From Neodontobutis hainanensis (taxonomy: Eukaryota > Chordata > Actinopteri > Gobiiformes > Odontobutidae): a stretch of DNA of 64,000 bases. The DNA lies in NCBI GenBank assembly GCA_024349245.1, contig JALDNG010000088.1:62001-126000 (forward strand), given 5' to 3'. The notes under the pieces are model-generated. The model was not told the origin of the DNA, made no database searches, and saw nothing but the letters and a program-made list of their open reading frames with translations. Both the position numbers and the translations under genes were made by a program. Below are positions 1 to 11,579 of this stretch, piece after piece (positions within the stretch are counted from its first letter, which is position 1; each line of letters starts with the position of its first letter).

Positions 1-99
1 AGATGTGTGGTCCTCCTCCCTAACCTTATCTTCATTTAATGTAACATATAGTAAGAGATGATTTGGAAGATAATATGAAACTGGAAAATTATTGGTCAA

Positions 100-381
100 A
101 TGCACTTTTATGATATTGCCCTGGAGCAAGTGAGAAGTGCTCTCAATAAGGCTAAGTCGAAAAAAAAAGTGCGAGTAGAAGAAAAGCCAAATGAAGTATT
201 AAAAGCACCCTCTCTTTTGAATTTCCTCTTTAGTTTATTTCTAATTTGCTTAAATCACGGTATGGTGCTCTCCACATGGCATAAATCTATCATCAAGCCT
301 TTCCAAAACCAGTTAAGAATGACCCCAGATTACCACTCAAATAAAGTAACTCTTTTCAGAACTGGATACAAATTTGATTGA
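100..381 (+). pseudogene. LINE reverse transcriptase N-terminal fragment
   Basis: A 93-codon open frame reads like the start of a non-LTR retrotransposon RT domain. Seen: an ALNKAKSKK-type stretch, then PNEVLK, then NHGMV followed by WHKSIIKP, which is the order of RT motifs 0-1 in RTE-like and related LINEs (conserved forms read roughly 'GxDxxPxEVLK' and 'W..GIIKPIPK'). The frame ends before the catalytic palm motifs, and the residues after WHKSIIKP have drifted, so this is a short dead fragment. There is no upstream endonuclease. Clade is inferred only; it is not the same element as the L2 copy that follows. Confidence 0.55.
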
Positions 382-746
382 TGGTAAATTTTATTTGGCT
401 AACATTACAAAAAACTAAAACAAAGATCATGCACTTGAGAAATAAATTTCTTTGTAAAGAAAACAACCGGCATCAGCAGTCAGTTTTCTGCACCAGCACC
501 TGTTGAACTCTTTCACACCCCTGATTCGTGTTTGCTCCCTTCTTTTTCTCCTCTAACTGAAGTGGGTGTTTCCAAGGTCATTAGTTCTAACCACCCTACC
601 ACCTGTCCGCTGGATCCCATCCCCACACATCTCCTTCAGGCCATCTCTCCATCTGTCGTGCCTGCTCTCACCCACATCATCAACTCATCTCTCTCCACTG
701 GGTCATTCCCCACAGCTTTCAAAGAGGCCCGCATCACACCACTACT

Positions 747-966
747 TACATTTACATTTACATTTATTCATTTAGCTGACGCTTTTATCCAAAGCGACTT
801 ACATTGTTCTACAGTAATTACCAGTGTTACAGCCACTGGAGGCAAGGTGGGTTAAGTGTCTTGCCCAAGGACACAACGACAGTATGAACTGTGGGGAGAG
901 TGAGAATCGAACCCCTTACCTTCAGGTTGAAGGACAACTGCTCTACATACTGAACTACTGCCGCCC
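747..966 (-). mobile_element. tRNA-headed SINE with L2-type tail (family S1), antisense copy inside L2
   Basis: Read on the minus strand it begins GGGCGGCAGTAG, carries a tRNA-like promoter region and ends in the tail that reads GTCGCTTTGGATAAAAGCGT followed by AGCTAAATGAATAAATG and TGTAAA repeats. The same tail ends the host L2 at 2502-2559. The head region (900-966) is degenerate. It interrupts the L2 open frame between CACCACTAC and CTTAAGAAACC. Other copies are at 31321-31546, 40166-40332 and 46851-47037. Confidence 0.85.
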
Positions 967-989
967 CTGAACCTTGGAAAAACAGAACT
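967..989 (+). repeat. 23-bp copy of an L2 ORF2 segment at the SINE junction
   Basis: The 23 bases between the SINE 5' end and the resumed L2 sequence are identical to L2 positions 1595-1617 (start CTGAACCTTGG, end ACAGAACT). They do not belong at this place in the L2 frame and look like templated filler added during insertion or repair. Confidence 0.85.
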
Positions 990-2559
990 TAAGAAACCCA
1001 CTCTCAACCCTTCACTGTTAGAAAACTACAGACCGGTTTCCCTCCTTCCCTTTACTGCCAAAGCTCTGGAGCGAGTTGTGTTTAACCAGCTCTCCTCCTT
1101 TCTCACACAAAACAACCTCCTGGACCAGAACCAGTCTGGGTTCAAGAGCGGACATTCCACCAAAAGCCCTGAGACTGGCAAAGGCAACATCCAAGTCATC
1201 TGTCCTCATCTTACTGGATCTGTCTGCTGCCTTTGACACCGTTAATCATCACATCCTCCTGTCTTCTTTCAGTGCGATGGGTGTCTCTGGAATGGCATTA
1301 CAATGGTTCAAGTCTTACCTCTCGGGTAGGTCATTCAGAGTATCCTGGAGAAACGAGGTCTCTGAGTCCCAACATCTTAATACAGGGGTGCCACAGGGCT
1401 CAGTGCTTGGACCGCTACTCTTTTCCATTTACATGACATCCCTTGGCTCTGACATTCAGAAGCATGGCTTTTCCTCTCACTGCTGCAGATGACACTCAAC
1501 TCCACTTGTCATTTCAACCTGATGATATGACGGTCTCTGCTCGTGTCTCGGCCTGAGTGACATCTCACTTTGGATGCAGGACCATCACCTGCAGCTGAAC
1601 CTTGGAAAAACAGAACTGCTAGTGATTCCTGCCAACCCAAAGACCCGCCACAACCTCTCCATTCAACTAGGCTCATCAACCATTACACCGTCCAGCACTG
1701 CCAGAAATCTGGGAGTGGTAAGTGATGATCAACTAAACTTCACAAGTCATGTTGCCAGCACCACCAGGTCCTGTAGATTCATCCTCTACAACATTAGGAA
1801 AATTAGACCTTTCCTATCAGAGCACTCTACGCAAATCCTAGTTCAGGCTCTTGTCTTGTCCAAACTGGATTATTGCAATGCTCTTCTGGCTGGACTCCCT
1901 GCCTGCACAACCAAACCTCTGCAGCTCATCCAGAATGCAGCAGCAAGAGTGGTCTTTAAAGAACCGAAGAGAGCGCACGTAACTCCTCTCCTCATTAGGT
2001 TACATTGGCTCCCGGTTGATGCCCACATCAAGTTCAAAGCTATGCTCTTGGCCTACAAGACCACCACTGGCTCCGCCCCTTCATACCTTCACTCACTGAT
2101 ACAGACCTATGTTCTACCAGATCCCTGCGATCTGCAAATGAACAACGTCTGGTTGTACCATCCCAAAAAGGAAAAAAATCACTCTCACGTACTTTCTCTG
2201 GATCTGTTCCACATTGGTGGAATGATCTACCTGCTGCTACAAGATCAGCAGATTCTGTAGACATCTTTAAAAAATGCTTGAAAACATATCTCTTTTGTCA
2301 ACACCTGACTGACAAACACTGAATTCTTAACTTCCTTTCTATCAATTCCTTCTTTTAATAAAAAAAAAAAATAATAAAAAAAAATCTTTCCTATCCTTAG
2401 CTTTGTATGCTGTGCTAGGTTTTTAACTGAGTAGTTTTTGGTGCACTTATGCTTTTTGTTACCTTGTGTTGTTCAAATTGCTTCCATTGTTTTCCTCACT
2501 TGTAAGTCGCTTTGGATAAAAGCGTCTGCTAAATGACTAAATGTAAATGTAAATGTAAA

Positions 2560-3730
2560 GAGCAACTATGTTTCCCTTTTTGAATTGTGAAAATGGAATT
2601 AAAATCTGGTCTGGTTCAGCTTGCAGAGCACTGGGCTCTGTGATTATTAAGTTGAAAACTTGGTACTTGAAGAAAGAACTTGGGTATGGAACGTATTCAC
2701 AGCTTTATGACACATGTATTTCTCCTGTTCTGGGCATTCAGGGCAATATGGATTGGATTCCTGGTTCAATTCAAAGAAAATGTGAAATGGTCAGACTTTG
2801 TAATTGTATCATCAATATTCTTAGTAATTTTGTTTAATAACAGAATTACTAAGAAGGTCTTCATGGGCTGTAGAGCTCCATGCTGTTTTTACTGAAGGTC
2901 AACTCAAATATACATAGTAAAAGCACAGAGATAGAAGTGTGCTCAGCTTAGATATGGTATTCTTCTATTAGCTTTGAGAACGGGACAATTCCCCTCAATT
3001 CCAGAGCAGAACTGAGTGTGGCTTGAATGGAGTTAAAAATGCACTTTTTGTTTTATTGTTCTTTGAATAATGCTCCACAATGTAAGCTTTTTTTGCAAAA
3101 TGTCCAGTGTTTGTTCCGATTTGTTTTCTCTGTCTGATGAAGACAGGCTTTATGTGTTTTACTTAGCTCAATTTGTATTAAACGCTATACGCCTGTGCAG
3201 GATAACACTTTGTTTAGCACCTTGAAATTTTTTCACAAATGTGTCATGGTGATTTTGATTTTTGGTCTTTAATAAAACCATGCAAGCTGGACGTGTGTGA
3301 CACAATTTAAATTATAATAAACACAAACTTTATTTTCCGTAATAACCTGCAGCAGTATTGTAATCAACACTAAACTACTCTCAGTCTTTGAAGAAAATAG
3401 TCAAATGATATAATGACAAAACCAGAATAAAGAATACATTTCTGACAGATTATGTTAAAATGAAATCATCCAGAAACCCAGGATCTTTACTGCCACAATC
3501 AAGAACAGGAATCAATCCCTTGGTGATATAAACTGGGAGATTTAACAACACACCAGAGGAGTTGAGACTCTGAAGTCTGGGGTTTAGAAGAGGTTTAGAA
3601 CAAATCTAATTTTCTTCTGTACTGTCCCTTTTATGATGCCTTTAGAGAAACACTAATAAATGAAATCTTTGCTGACAATCCTTAGATGTTCTGGAGCACT
3701 GCTGATGACAAAATGTTTATTCAAACATCG
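2560..3730. other. Apparently unique AT-rich DNA
   Basis: No domain-bearing frame, tRNA-like box or terminal repeat was seen. The short frames at 2568-2895 lack any recognisable motif. Confidence 0.5.
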
Positions 3731-3732
3731 AT

Positions 3733-3872
3733 ATCTTTAAGTTAGCCACACATGTATGGAGCTATATTAAGCTCATGTTTATAACTGAAAAACGGAAAAG
3801 ATAAACATAACATAACTTTCAGTTACAAAGATTATGAGCTTTGATATAGCTCCACACATTTGTGACTAAAGC
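3733..3872. repeat. Foldback (MITE-like or hairpin) sequence
   Basis: Two arms of about 55 bases are imperfect reverse complements. The left arm contains ATGGAGCTATATTAAGCTCA (3756 region) and the right arm ATGAGCTTTGATATAGCTCC (3834 region), with inner arms ATAACTGAAA and TTTCAGTTAC. The loop is roughly 25-30 bases. It could be a MITE remnant or a transcribed hairpin; no target duplication was established. Confidence 0.65.
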
Positions 3873-3875
3873 CTG

Positions 3876-5720
3876 GATGAAACTGCCAAATTGTGTATTT
3901 AAATAGAGCTTCTTCTGTCTACAGTACAACACCTTATGTTTCCTGGTCTTTTGTTTAACTGGTGGTGTCTGAGGAACATTCAGACTGGACTTATAATTTA
4001 ATTATTTATGTAGTAACTGTAAATAAAGAATTTTGAGCCTTAATTGATGTTATACAGTACAATGCCTACAATGAAGATATTTAAATAGTAATGTTTTTTT
4101 CATTTTCCCGTCTTGTGTTATATTTGTAAAGTTAATACACAGGAAAATTTTAATGTGTTTTGTTGTATCATACACAAATATAGAGCAGCCGTAGCCTTAA
4201 AGACCTGCAGACGGCAGCATGTATAACAGCAGAGTGGGAAGATCTGGGTCAGTGTACAAGTTGTAATTATATCAGGTTTTTGTGACGTCATCTTTTCCTT
4301 TTGCACTAATACTAAACTAACACATGCTCAGTGTCATTGTGCCCCTCACAATTATTTTAAAATCTTCTAATGCTGATGTGTACGAAAAGGAGATGAAAAT
4401 TCTGACTTTAGGAGGTTTTTTTTTGAATGAAGCCTGAGAGACTTTCCCAGACACTGGATTGTAACAACAGATAAAACCGTAGGCTGATCCAGGGCCAGTG
4501 TTGGGCATCACAGAGGTAAGTCTTCCGTAATAAAAAGGCATTAAAACCTCACACAAAAGCATAACTGACACACAGTGAGCAGATAGAAAAAAACAGTGTA
4601 TCTGTGAAAGTTCAGAACAAACCAACAATGATAATGCTTTAATCTCTGCACATGGCAAAATACAAAATTTTTATGTAAGTTGGTTTGGGTCTTATGGCTT
4701 TTTTTAATAACAGAAATATGTGATTAATAATACAGTTCTGTGGTGAGCAGTGTGACTTTGAGCAGTGTGGGGCTGTTTCCTCCTTCCAAAGCAGAACATG
4801 AAAGATAGTCTTTTTAGTTGTTACATTAAGGCACTGTCTTAGCTCTGTACTCAGTCTGCCAATGATAATGGAGTTGTAGAAGCTTTGTTAGTGCTTATAA
4901 AAGTGTTACTTTAAACTTCATTGAACCAGTCATTTATTTGCAAAATAATTTGGCATAACTCAAAGCGGGAAATTAAGTTGAATAATAAAGTACATGGCAA
5001 GTACAAATGAGCAGCAACAGATTTTATTAGTAAAATAAAAGCCATGGAAGAATTGTTAAATCTATAATTCCAAGTCATGTACAACACCATATCCTGGTTG
5101 TATTTTTTTTCTTTCTTATCATAAAACAGATGAACAAAACACAAAAAAACTAATTAACAAATAAACACAGCCCAGCATGGTTTAAGAAAACAATAGAGAA
5201 AATATCTATTAGTCCACCATGGAGCTGCTCAGCATCGACGCTACAGCAGTGCCAGCGAAGCGGAGGTGAGGGGCCCATACCTTCAGGAACTGTTCCTTTT
5301 AGGACAACACCAGAGATATCAATTAATTCAAACAGAAACGCTCCTGGACAAGTTTGTGCCAGTCGTATTTAGTGGGGGACTCACTAATCCAAGACAAGAA
5401 AATGTTCGTTCGCGCAACATATGTGAAGATGTGGTATAATCTGCTGGAGCCTGTCTCTGCAGCCCAAGAACAAAGACCCAGAATCTAGATCCAAAATTAC
5501 TCCAGATATTTTCCTCATGTCTTTCATAATGTCTGTCCAGTATGATTGTATTTTTAAACAGAACCAAACACAGTGAGTAAAAGTGACAGATATTCTTTTA
5601 GTTTGGTTGCAAATATACTCCCATTTATCCCCAAGACACTCCTGATTCAGTTTTCACTGTCTGTGTCACATCTAATACAACCAGTGCATCCATTTGATTC
5701 ACAACATTATAAAAGCAGGT
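3876..5720. other. Unique AT-rich stretch
   Basis: Contains several short minus-strand frames (4118-4658, 4911-5144, 5328-5567) without recognisable domains. A small ATG with a good start context at about 5217 opens only 16 codons. I see no repeat or gene that I can support. Confidence 0.45.
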
Positions 5721-6141
5721 TGTCATAATACTTGTATATTATATATTATATGCTCTCACTCCTGCTCCAGTTCATATGCTTATCTACATACACACAACTG
5801 TATCTCCTATTGGTGCTAATCCAAACAAGACAAAGACATCACTTTGCACTGCTTATAATCACTGTTTAGGGACACTGTCCTGTACACTTAGTGACATATT
5901 CACGTAAACTTATTCATACCTATGACTGACACGTGAGGTCAGAGGTGAGAGGTGGGCATAATGTACACCTATAAAAACTTCATGTGTTGTAAACATGTTA
6001 ATCAAATCACCATGTACCGTTGTTGCATTTGTCTGATTTGTTTCATTCTTGCAAGAATTAAACCGGTCTTCCATTTCTAAATTTACAATGTACGGTCTTT
6101 GTCGTCTCGTTTGTGATCCAAACCGAATAATTATTTTAACA
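5721..6141 (+). mobile_element. Solo LTR, retrovirus-like, with 5-bp target duplication
   Basis: The unit starts TGTCATA and ends TTTTAACA, so it has TG...CA termini, and is flanked on both sides by the same five bases CAGGT (5716-5720 and 6142-6146). A TATAAAA box lies at 5970-5976 and an ATTAAA polyadenylation signal at 6057-6062, in the order expected for U3-R-U5. No internal coding region is attached, so it is a solo LTR left after recombination between two LTRs. A related copy at 38792-39172 confirms it is a repeat. Superfamily (endogenous retrovirus or gypsy) cannot be fixed from the LTR alone. Confidence 0.85.
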
Positions 6142-7020
6142 CAGGTAATTGTCTTTTTAGCTGGGTAATCTCTCTATTGGTGGCTGTGACGTTTCTCAAT
6201 CACCTAGGTCATGTTTAACCTTTCTATCAGTGATAATGTGGCATCAGAAGTAGGTGTGTTTTTCTAAAATATAAAGTCTTAGACTCTAAGAAATCTAAAG
6301 AAATGGCTGTTGGGAAGATTATATTTACCCTTGATTTGTTCAAAAGAGCCCAATGAAGACCCCACAAACTAATTACACATTTCCCTGATCTCTTGATGTG
6401 TCCAAATACTGTAACCCATGACAGACAGGCCTGGTTTAAAGTCAGAGTTGCCCTGCACTGGGGAGAGCACATAAGTTAAGAGAGGCTTGTATTATTGTGA
6501 CACAGACTCAGATGACCCATGATGCCTCCATAAAACTCTCCACTTTTCTTAAGGATTTTTGTTTCCATCAGCCCCTCCCCCAGTCCTCACTCACGAGGTG
6601 CCAGTGGGATCAAACAGAGAGATGTACGAGCGAGCAGAAAAATGGATGGCTAATTCAATTGGGTCTATTATTCCTGAGGCAGCGCTGTGTTATCAGTGGC
6701 ACTGCAAAGGCGTTTTGATGCATCGCCTTCATGCTCTGGCCCCCCACCCCCCCTGACTGCTCACAGAAATCAAAGATGTTGTGGTCCAGCAGAGGAGATG
6801 GTGGGCGAGCTATGCCGAGTCATGAGAGACCAGAGAGGGCAGGTTGTGTAATAGGACAAGGCTGGTGACTGGGACAACACAAAGATGGTGTCTGTCTTGT
6901 CAGTAAATGAGAAAGTAAATGGTCTTGTTCTAATTTCAGGAGTCTCTTAAGGCCTGGAAAAATAGACTATTAACATGAAAGCCATGTGAAAGCCAGGCCT
7001 AGTTTTGTCTCAGCCGAGAA
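6142..7020. other. Unique DNA between LTR and ATT repeat
   Basis: Moderately GC-rich around 6560-6830. Short frames on both strands (6227-6472 minus, 6497-6756 plus) show no domain. No repeat recognised. Confidence 0.4.
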
Positions 7021-7032
7021 CTATTATTATTA

Positions 7033-7088
<56 letters not shown>
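7021..7088. repeat. (ATT)n microsatellite
   Basis: About 22 tandem TTA/ATT units with one interruption (ATC) near 7031. Confidence 0.97.
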
Positions 7089-7100
7089 GTGTATACTATA

Positions 7101-8131
7101 TGCACTCACAGGCCAACCGTTCAATTGCTTGGTAACACAAATTACTAATCAGCCAATCACATAGCAGCAACTCATGCATCCTTCATGCATTTAGGCAACT
7201 AGATGTGGTGACTTGCTGAAGTACAAACTGAGCAACAGAATGAAGATGAAAGGGACTTTAAGGGACTTTGAACTTGGCAGGTCTGAGTATTTCAAAAACT
7301 GTTGATCTACTGGGATTTTAATGCACAACCATCTCTAGGGTTGGTCCGAAAAAGAGAAAATATCCAGTGAGCGGCAGTTATGTGCACAAAAATGCCTTGT
7401 TGATGTAAGAGGAGAATAGGCAGACTGGTTAGAGATGATAGAAAGGCAACAGTAACTCAACTGCAGACTATTCAGAGATGGTCTGCAGAATACCATCTCT
7501 GAATGCACAACACGTCAAACCCTGAAACAGATTAGCTACAGCAGGAGAAGACCACAACGGGTGCTGCTTCTGTCAGTTAAGAACAGGAAACAGAGGCTAC
7601 AATTCACACAGGCTTACCAAAATTGGACAATAGAAGATTGGAAAAAAACGGTGCCTGGTCTGCTGCGACATTCAGATGGTAGAGTCCGAATGGTATGGGG
7701 GATTTTTTCTTGGGCCACTTTGGGCACAAATTGAGCATTGTTTAAATGCCACTGCCTACCTGAGTATTGTTGCTGACCATGTCCATCCCTTTATAACTAC
7801 AGTGTACCCATCTTATGAAGGCTAACTCTAGCAGGAAAAATCACCATCTCAGACTGGTTTCTTGAACATGACAGTGAGTTGACTTTACTCAAATGACCTC
7901 CACAGTCACCAAATCTCAACCCAATAGAACACCTTTGGAATGTGGTGGAACGGGAGAGTCACATCATGGAAGAATCTGCAGCAACTATGTGATGCTATCA
8001 TGTCAATACGGACCAAAATCTCTGGGGAACACCTTGTTGAATCTATGCCACAAAGAATTAAGGCAGTTCTAAAGGCAAAAGGGGGACCAACCCAGCACAA
8101 GGTGTACCTAATAAAGGGGCCGTTGAGTGTA
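7101..8131 (+). mobile_element. Tc1/mariner element, internally deleted, non-autonomous (copy 1)
   Basis: Termini TGCACTCACAGGCC and CCGTTGAGTGTA match the TIR style of a teleost Tc1 family (CACTCACYGGCC ... GTGAGTG) and sit at TA dinucleotides. Sense-strand coding remnants: GYSRRRPQRV-like text near 7530, NWTIEDWK near 7623, VRMVWGIFSW near 7686, and NPIEHLWNVVE near 7918, which holds the third catalytic residue. The WSDE motif carrying the first catalytic Asp is absent: the text jumps from GCCTGGTC straight to TGCTGCGACATTCAG near 7662. The second Asp segment is also lost near 7835. Frameshifts and stops are many. Length of about 1.03 kb is short for the family (about 1.3-1.6 kb). Confidence 0.88.
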
Positions 8132-8159
8132 TATATTCTTTTTTGAAATGTTCTGGAAA

Positions 8160-8214
8160 ATCTGACAGCGAACGGGCTGTATGTGGCCCCCGGGCCTTAG
8201 TTTGTCCACCCCTG
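8160..8214. repeat. hAT-like terminal fragment
   Basis: On the minus strand the end reads CAGGGGTGGACAAACTAAGG followed by CCCGGGGGCCACATACAGCC, a layout typical of hAT-Charlie-like ends (CAGGGGTG... with GGGCCACA). Only this end is present; it abuts the Tc1 copy. Confidence 0.55.
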
Positions 8215-8477
8215 CCATAAGGGTATAATTTCATACTATTCAAAGTGGATCACATCTCAGTTTTATCCATCCCTTCCTCCAGTTTTTCACCCGTTATTTC
8301 AGAGAAGGCAGTAGTCATCTCTAAAACAACTCATGATGTACGACTGTTTCTCCCTGTACACAAAACTGATTTAAGATCAATCCTGCCTGCTAAACCAAGC
8401 TAACCTAAACCTAAGTATCTTAGGCCCAATACTCACATTTCTGCATTCTTGTTTATGCACCCTTCCACCATCAGACC

Positions 8478-8665
8478 TAAAGGATGAGGATGATGGTTCA
8501 AATCCTGTTCATACTGTTTTTATGTCCAGCCTGAGTATTTGGTGGTGCTGTGGCTACAGATGTAGCTTTCCACCACCAGTGTGTGACTGGGGAGTGAATG
8601 ACTACTGTAAGTGCTTTAAATCTTTGGAATTAAGTGTGATATAAATCAAATGCATTATTATTATA
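8478..8665 (+). mobile_element. SINE fragment, tRNA-like head with ATT tail (family S2)
   Basis: A B-box-like GGTTCAAATCC lies at 8495-8505. The body (GGTGGTGCTGTGGCTACAG; CCACCACCAGTGTGTGACTG) matches the antisense copy at 26505-26795, and the 3' end is (ATT)n at 8652-8664. The A-box side is degenerate. Confidence 0.65.
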
Positions 8666-9088
8666 TGACTATGGGTGAGTTCACACCAAAAGTGACAAAA
8701 ACAATTGCCTCAGCTCAGCTCTCACGTGTCACTGGCAGGGTGCGCAAGCTTCAAGCCACTTCAATGTTGCTTGGACACAGTTCTCTCAGATGTCTGTTGT
8801 AAAAAAGTTGTCATATGACACTGACATTGTTATTTGTGTTCTTCGGTGCAAATATTTTTTAAGAACTTTTTAAGAACCAAACTATATGTAACTTATGTTG
8901 CAGAACTCTTATGCTCTTCCTAACTACTCCCTTTGCAATTTCTTACATACACAAGCACATAAAAAAACCCTTCCTGCACTCTTGGTCTCTCCTTCTGCAG
9001 TCTACGATGTACTCTGTACGTCTCTTTGAGTGTTTCCATAACACTATCAAAACCTGTTCTGTGATTGACTGTTGATTCACATGATTGA
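8666..9088. other. Unique stretch
   Basis: No supported feature. Confidence 0.4.
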
Positions 9089-9500
9089 CATCAACCATTA
9101 CACCGTCCTGCACTGCCAGAAATCTGGGAGTGGTAATTGATGATCAGCTAAACTTCCCAAGTCATGTTGGCAGCACCAGCCAGTCCTGTAGATTTATTCT
9201 CTACAACATTAGGAAAATTTATAAAAACGCCTAAAACACATTTTTTCCATCAACACCTGACTGACAAACACCGAATTATAATTTTTTACTATCTATTCCT
9301 TTTCTTTAAAAAAAACAAAATAAAAAAAAAAAAAAAAAATCTCCTATCCTTAGTTTTGTATACTCTGCTGGGTTTTAACTTTTAACTGTTTTTTGTGCAC
9401 TTTTGCTTTTTGCTACCTTGTGTTAAAATTGCTGCCATTGTTTTCCTCATTTGTCGCTTTGGACAAAAGCGTCTGCTAAATGTAAATGTAAATGCTTCAG
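9089..9500 (+). pseudogene. L2 LINE copy 2, internally deleted
   Basis: Positions 9089-9220 match L2 copy 1 from 1676 to about 1803 (ACCATTACACCGTCC; CTACAACATTAGGAAAATT). The sequence then jumps about 460 bases to the 3' end (CAACACCTGACTGACAAACAC at 9250) and continues through an A-rich tract to the TGTAAA tail at 9480-9494. It is therefore a 5'-truncated and internally deleted copy. Only the 3' end needed for priming is intact. Confidence 0.88.
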
Positions 9501-9754
9501 CGATGTCGCTGCTCATTTGCACAAACAGTAATCTACACTTGTATGGCTGGCTTTGCGTCTTACTCCCCGTTTGCGTCGTTTGCTGTTCCCTTGCGCAAGC
9601 TTGGATAGGATATTAAAGGTGGCATGTCTCTTAAGTCACTCATGTCGCCTGTTGTTGTGAATTGACTCTCCTTTTCCAGCGTCTTACAGCTATGTTAAAT
9701 TACCCATTTGTTGAATTTTATTAAATATTAATTTAAACTACAGAAACATGGAAA

Positions 9755-9995
9755 GTCTGTGGAAGTTCTTAGTCATCAAGGAGGACACTCAAAGGCATCT
9801 GGATGCAGGTTTGAAGGGGAAAACTCTTCATCACTCATCCAAGGGAATTTGTCAATTCTGAGTTTAACTGGTAAGAGCTGTGTTTTATATCTCTGAGAGG
9901 GGTGTGGGTGCTGTTCTGGTTTCACTGTCGTTGAGAGTTGACTGGGCAGTGAGTCCTGATGGGGGAGTTATGCTAATGGGTTATGCTCCTGTGAA
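9755..9995. repeat. Dispersed foldback-type retroelement, copy 1
   Basis: Shares CAAAGGCATCTGGATGCAG, ATCACTCATCCAAG and AACTGGTAAGAGCTGTGTTT with copies at 23275-23570 and 40715-40893. The style (text like GAAGACGTTTCGTC on one side, CGAAACRTCTTCACC on the other) recalls Penelope-like elements of fish, but no GIY-YIG or RT coding is present, so the family is not fixed. Confidence 0.6.
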
Positions 9996-11560
9996 TTATT
10001 AAAATACAGTAACTGCTCCCTTCAAGTGGTAATGTCCTAGAGTTACACGGTTTTGGATTTTGTTTTTAACACACTGCTGTAAATGGAGGGAAGGTTGTAC
10101 TTCAGACACCTCATCGGTTCAGAGAGGGCTTTTCCAAAAACATTGAATAATGGATACAGTCTTTTGTATTTTTTTTCGATTTTTCTTTTCCAATCAAATA
10201 TTCCCAAATCAAACACTACAGTACTTTTGAATCCACAGTAAGAACATCTCTTTTCAATAAACCCCATAAGTCAGAGTTTTTACAAAAACATTAGCAAAAT
10301 TGTCTATTTGTTGATAACCCCAATGTATCCCCAACATGATTAACTGTGTTTTTGTCTTGAGATCTTTTTTGTCTTCACAGCAACATCTGAGGAGACAGAA
10401 TTCAGAATTTATTATCATATAAACAATGTTAACAACAGCTTAGAGTTGAACATCTGGAAGACTGGGACACTCTGGGCTCCTCTGTTTAAAAAAAAACACA
10501 TATATTACCATACACATTTTAACAATGCAGCAAATAAAGACAAATCAGCTCATTTGCATGGACTCACTGCAGGGCTGTTGTTAACTTTCCCCTCAAACTT
10601 TAGTTATAAAGCTTTCACTAATGACAGATACAGATCCTTTATGAAGTCTATATCACCGCTGCAGCATGCTGAAATGCTCATTAAAATCCCTGGGCAGTCA
10701 GAGGTTTCTCACCAACAATAAGAGCCCCAGTGTGTACAACCGCTGCTCTGCTTCATTTAGAGTTTGGGCCAAGACTGGAGCCTGACTAATCAACAGAGTA
10801 AAGCCCAACCTGCTGTTTTTACCACAAAGCCACTTCATCCTTTGTGTGAAGAAGTGACCTTCAACAGCCAAGTGCTTTTTGAGTATCAATGTTTCAACGC
10901 TAACTTCATGCAGTCTACCTCTCGTCCTAACCTGCCAGATATATACGGCTCCTGGAGAGAACAGTAAATAAAAGCTGCACAAGAAATCATTTAGCCTAAT
11001 GTCCCAGCTGTGTTTCATTTAGGCCTTTAATCTGAGCCATAATGGAGCTCTCTCACACACATATCCATACACATGCCACTCATCAAATGGACACATTGGA
11101 GGGAGTCGAACACACTGAAGCCAAAGCTGATTCCACCTAACAAGGGCTGCCCCTGCCCCAAGAGCATGTGTGAATCAGGGCATGAGATAAGGGACTTGTT
11201 GTGATGGATTTGTCCTGGGTTAGCTGTGGAAAAGAACCGCCACGGGGCACAGGGGATTGTGTCCAAATTGATCTGAAACATAGTGGCGGATTCTGTGATT
11301 GACAGCAAAAGTTTTACACAAAATAAAAAAAACGTATCTTTAAATGAACAACTTTGCACAACTTTGAACAAATTAAAATTTGGGTAAACCTGAAAAGAGG
11401 AAAGAGATGTTTAAGCAACTTTTCACGGAATTACGTTTTTATTTTTAATTAGTCTGCGGCATCTGAAGGAGCTCTCTGATTGATTAATTCATTTCCTTTA
11501 GCAATAATGTAAATATTATCTTTAAACCCACTGTTAAAGGTTAAAATTGTGTTTTTCCCT
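9996..11560. other. Largely unique DNA
   Basis: Frames at 10043-10267 (minus), 10446-10721 (plus), 10698-11018 and 11027-11371 (minus) are open but domainless and overlap each other on opposite strands. No repeat recognised. Confidence 0.4.
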
Positions 11561-11579
11561 TCACTGTAATTACCTGATT

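Larger units (their letters stand above)
500..2559 (+). pseudogene. L2-type LINE, ORF2 3' two-thirds plus 3' UTR, broken
   Basis: This is a 5'-truncated L2 (Jockey-superfamily) LINE. Seen in order: pre-RT linker with CPLDPIPTHLL near 600; ENYRPVSLLPF near 1021; LDLSAAFDTVNHHIL near 1215; GVPQGSVLGPLLF near 1387; the catalytic ADDTQL at about 1485; LNLGKTELLVI near 1595; SKLDYCNALLAGLP near 1860; LHWLPV near 2005. The 3' UTR ends with the repeated tail motif TGTAAA at 2535-2559. The frame shifts near 1165-1200, again near 1480, and there are stops before 1574, so no functional RT is made. A SINE lies inside the linker at about 747-966. The endonuclease domain is missing. The family call is firm; exact subfamily needs a library comparison. 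Confidence 0.9.

Noticed and set aside
5217..5270. ATG in a good start context followed by 16 codons and a GTGAG
   Set aside because: Could mimic a first exon, but there is no downstream exon or supporting signal.
7021..7088. CRISPR-like or other structured array
   Set aside because: It is a plain trinucleotide microsatellite; no repeat-spacer pattern exists anywhere in the window.
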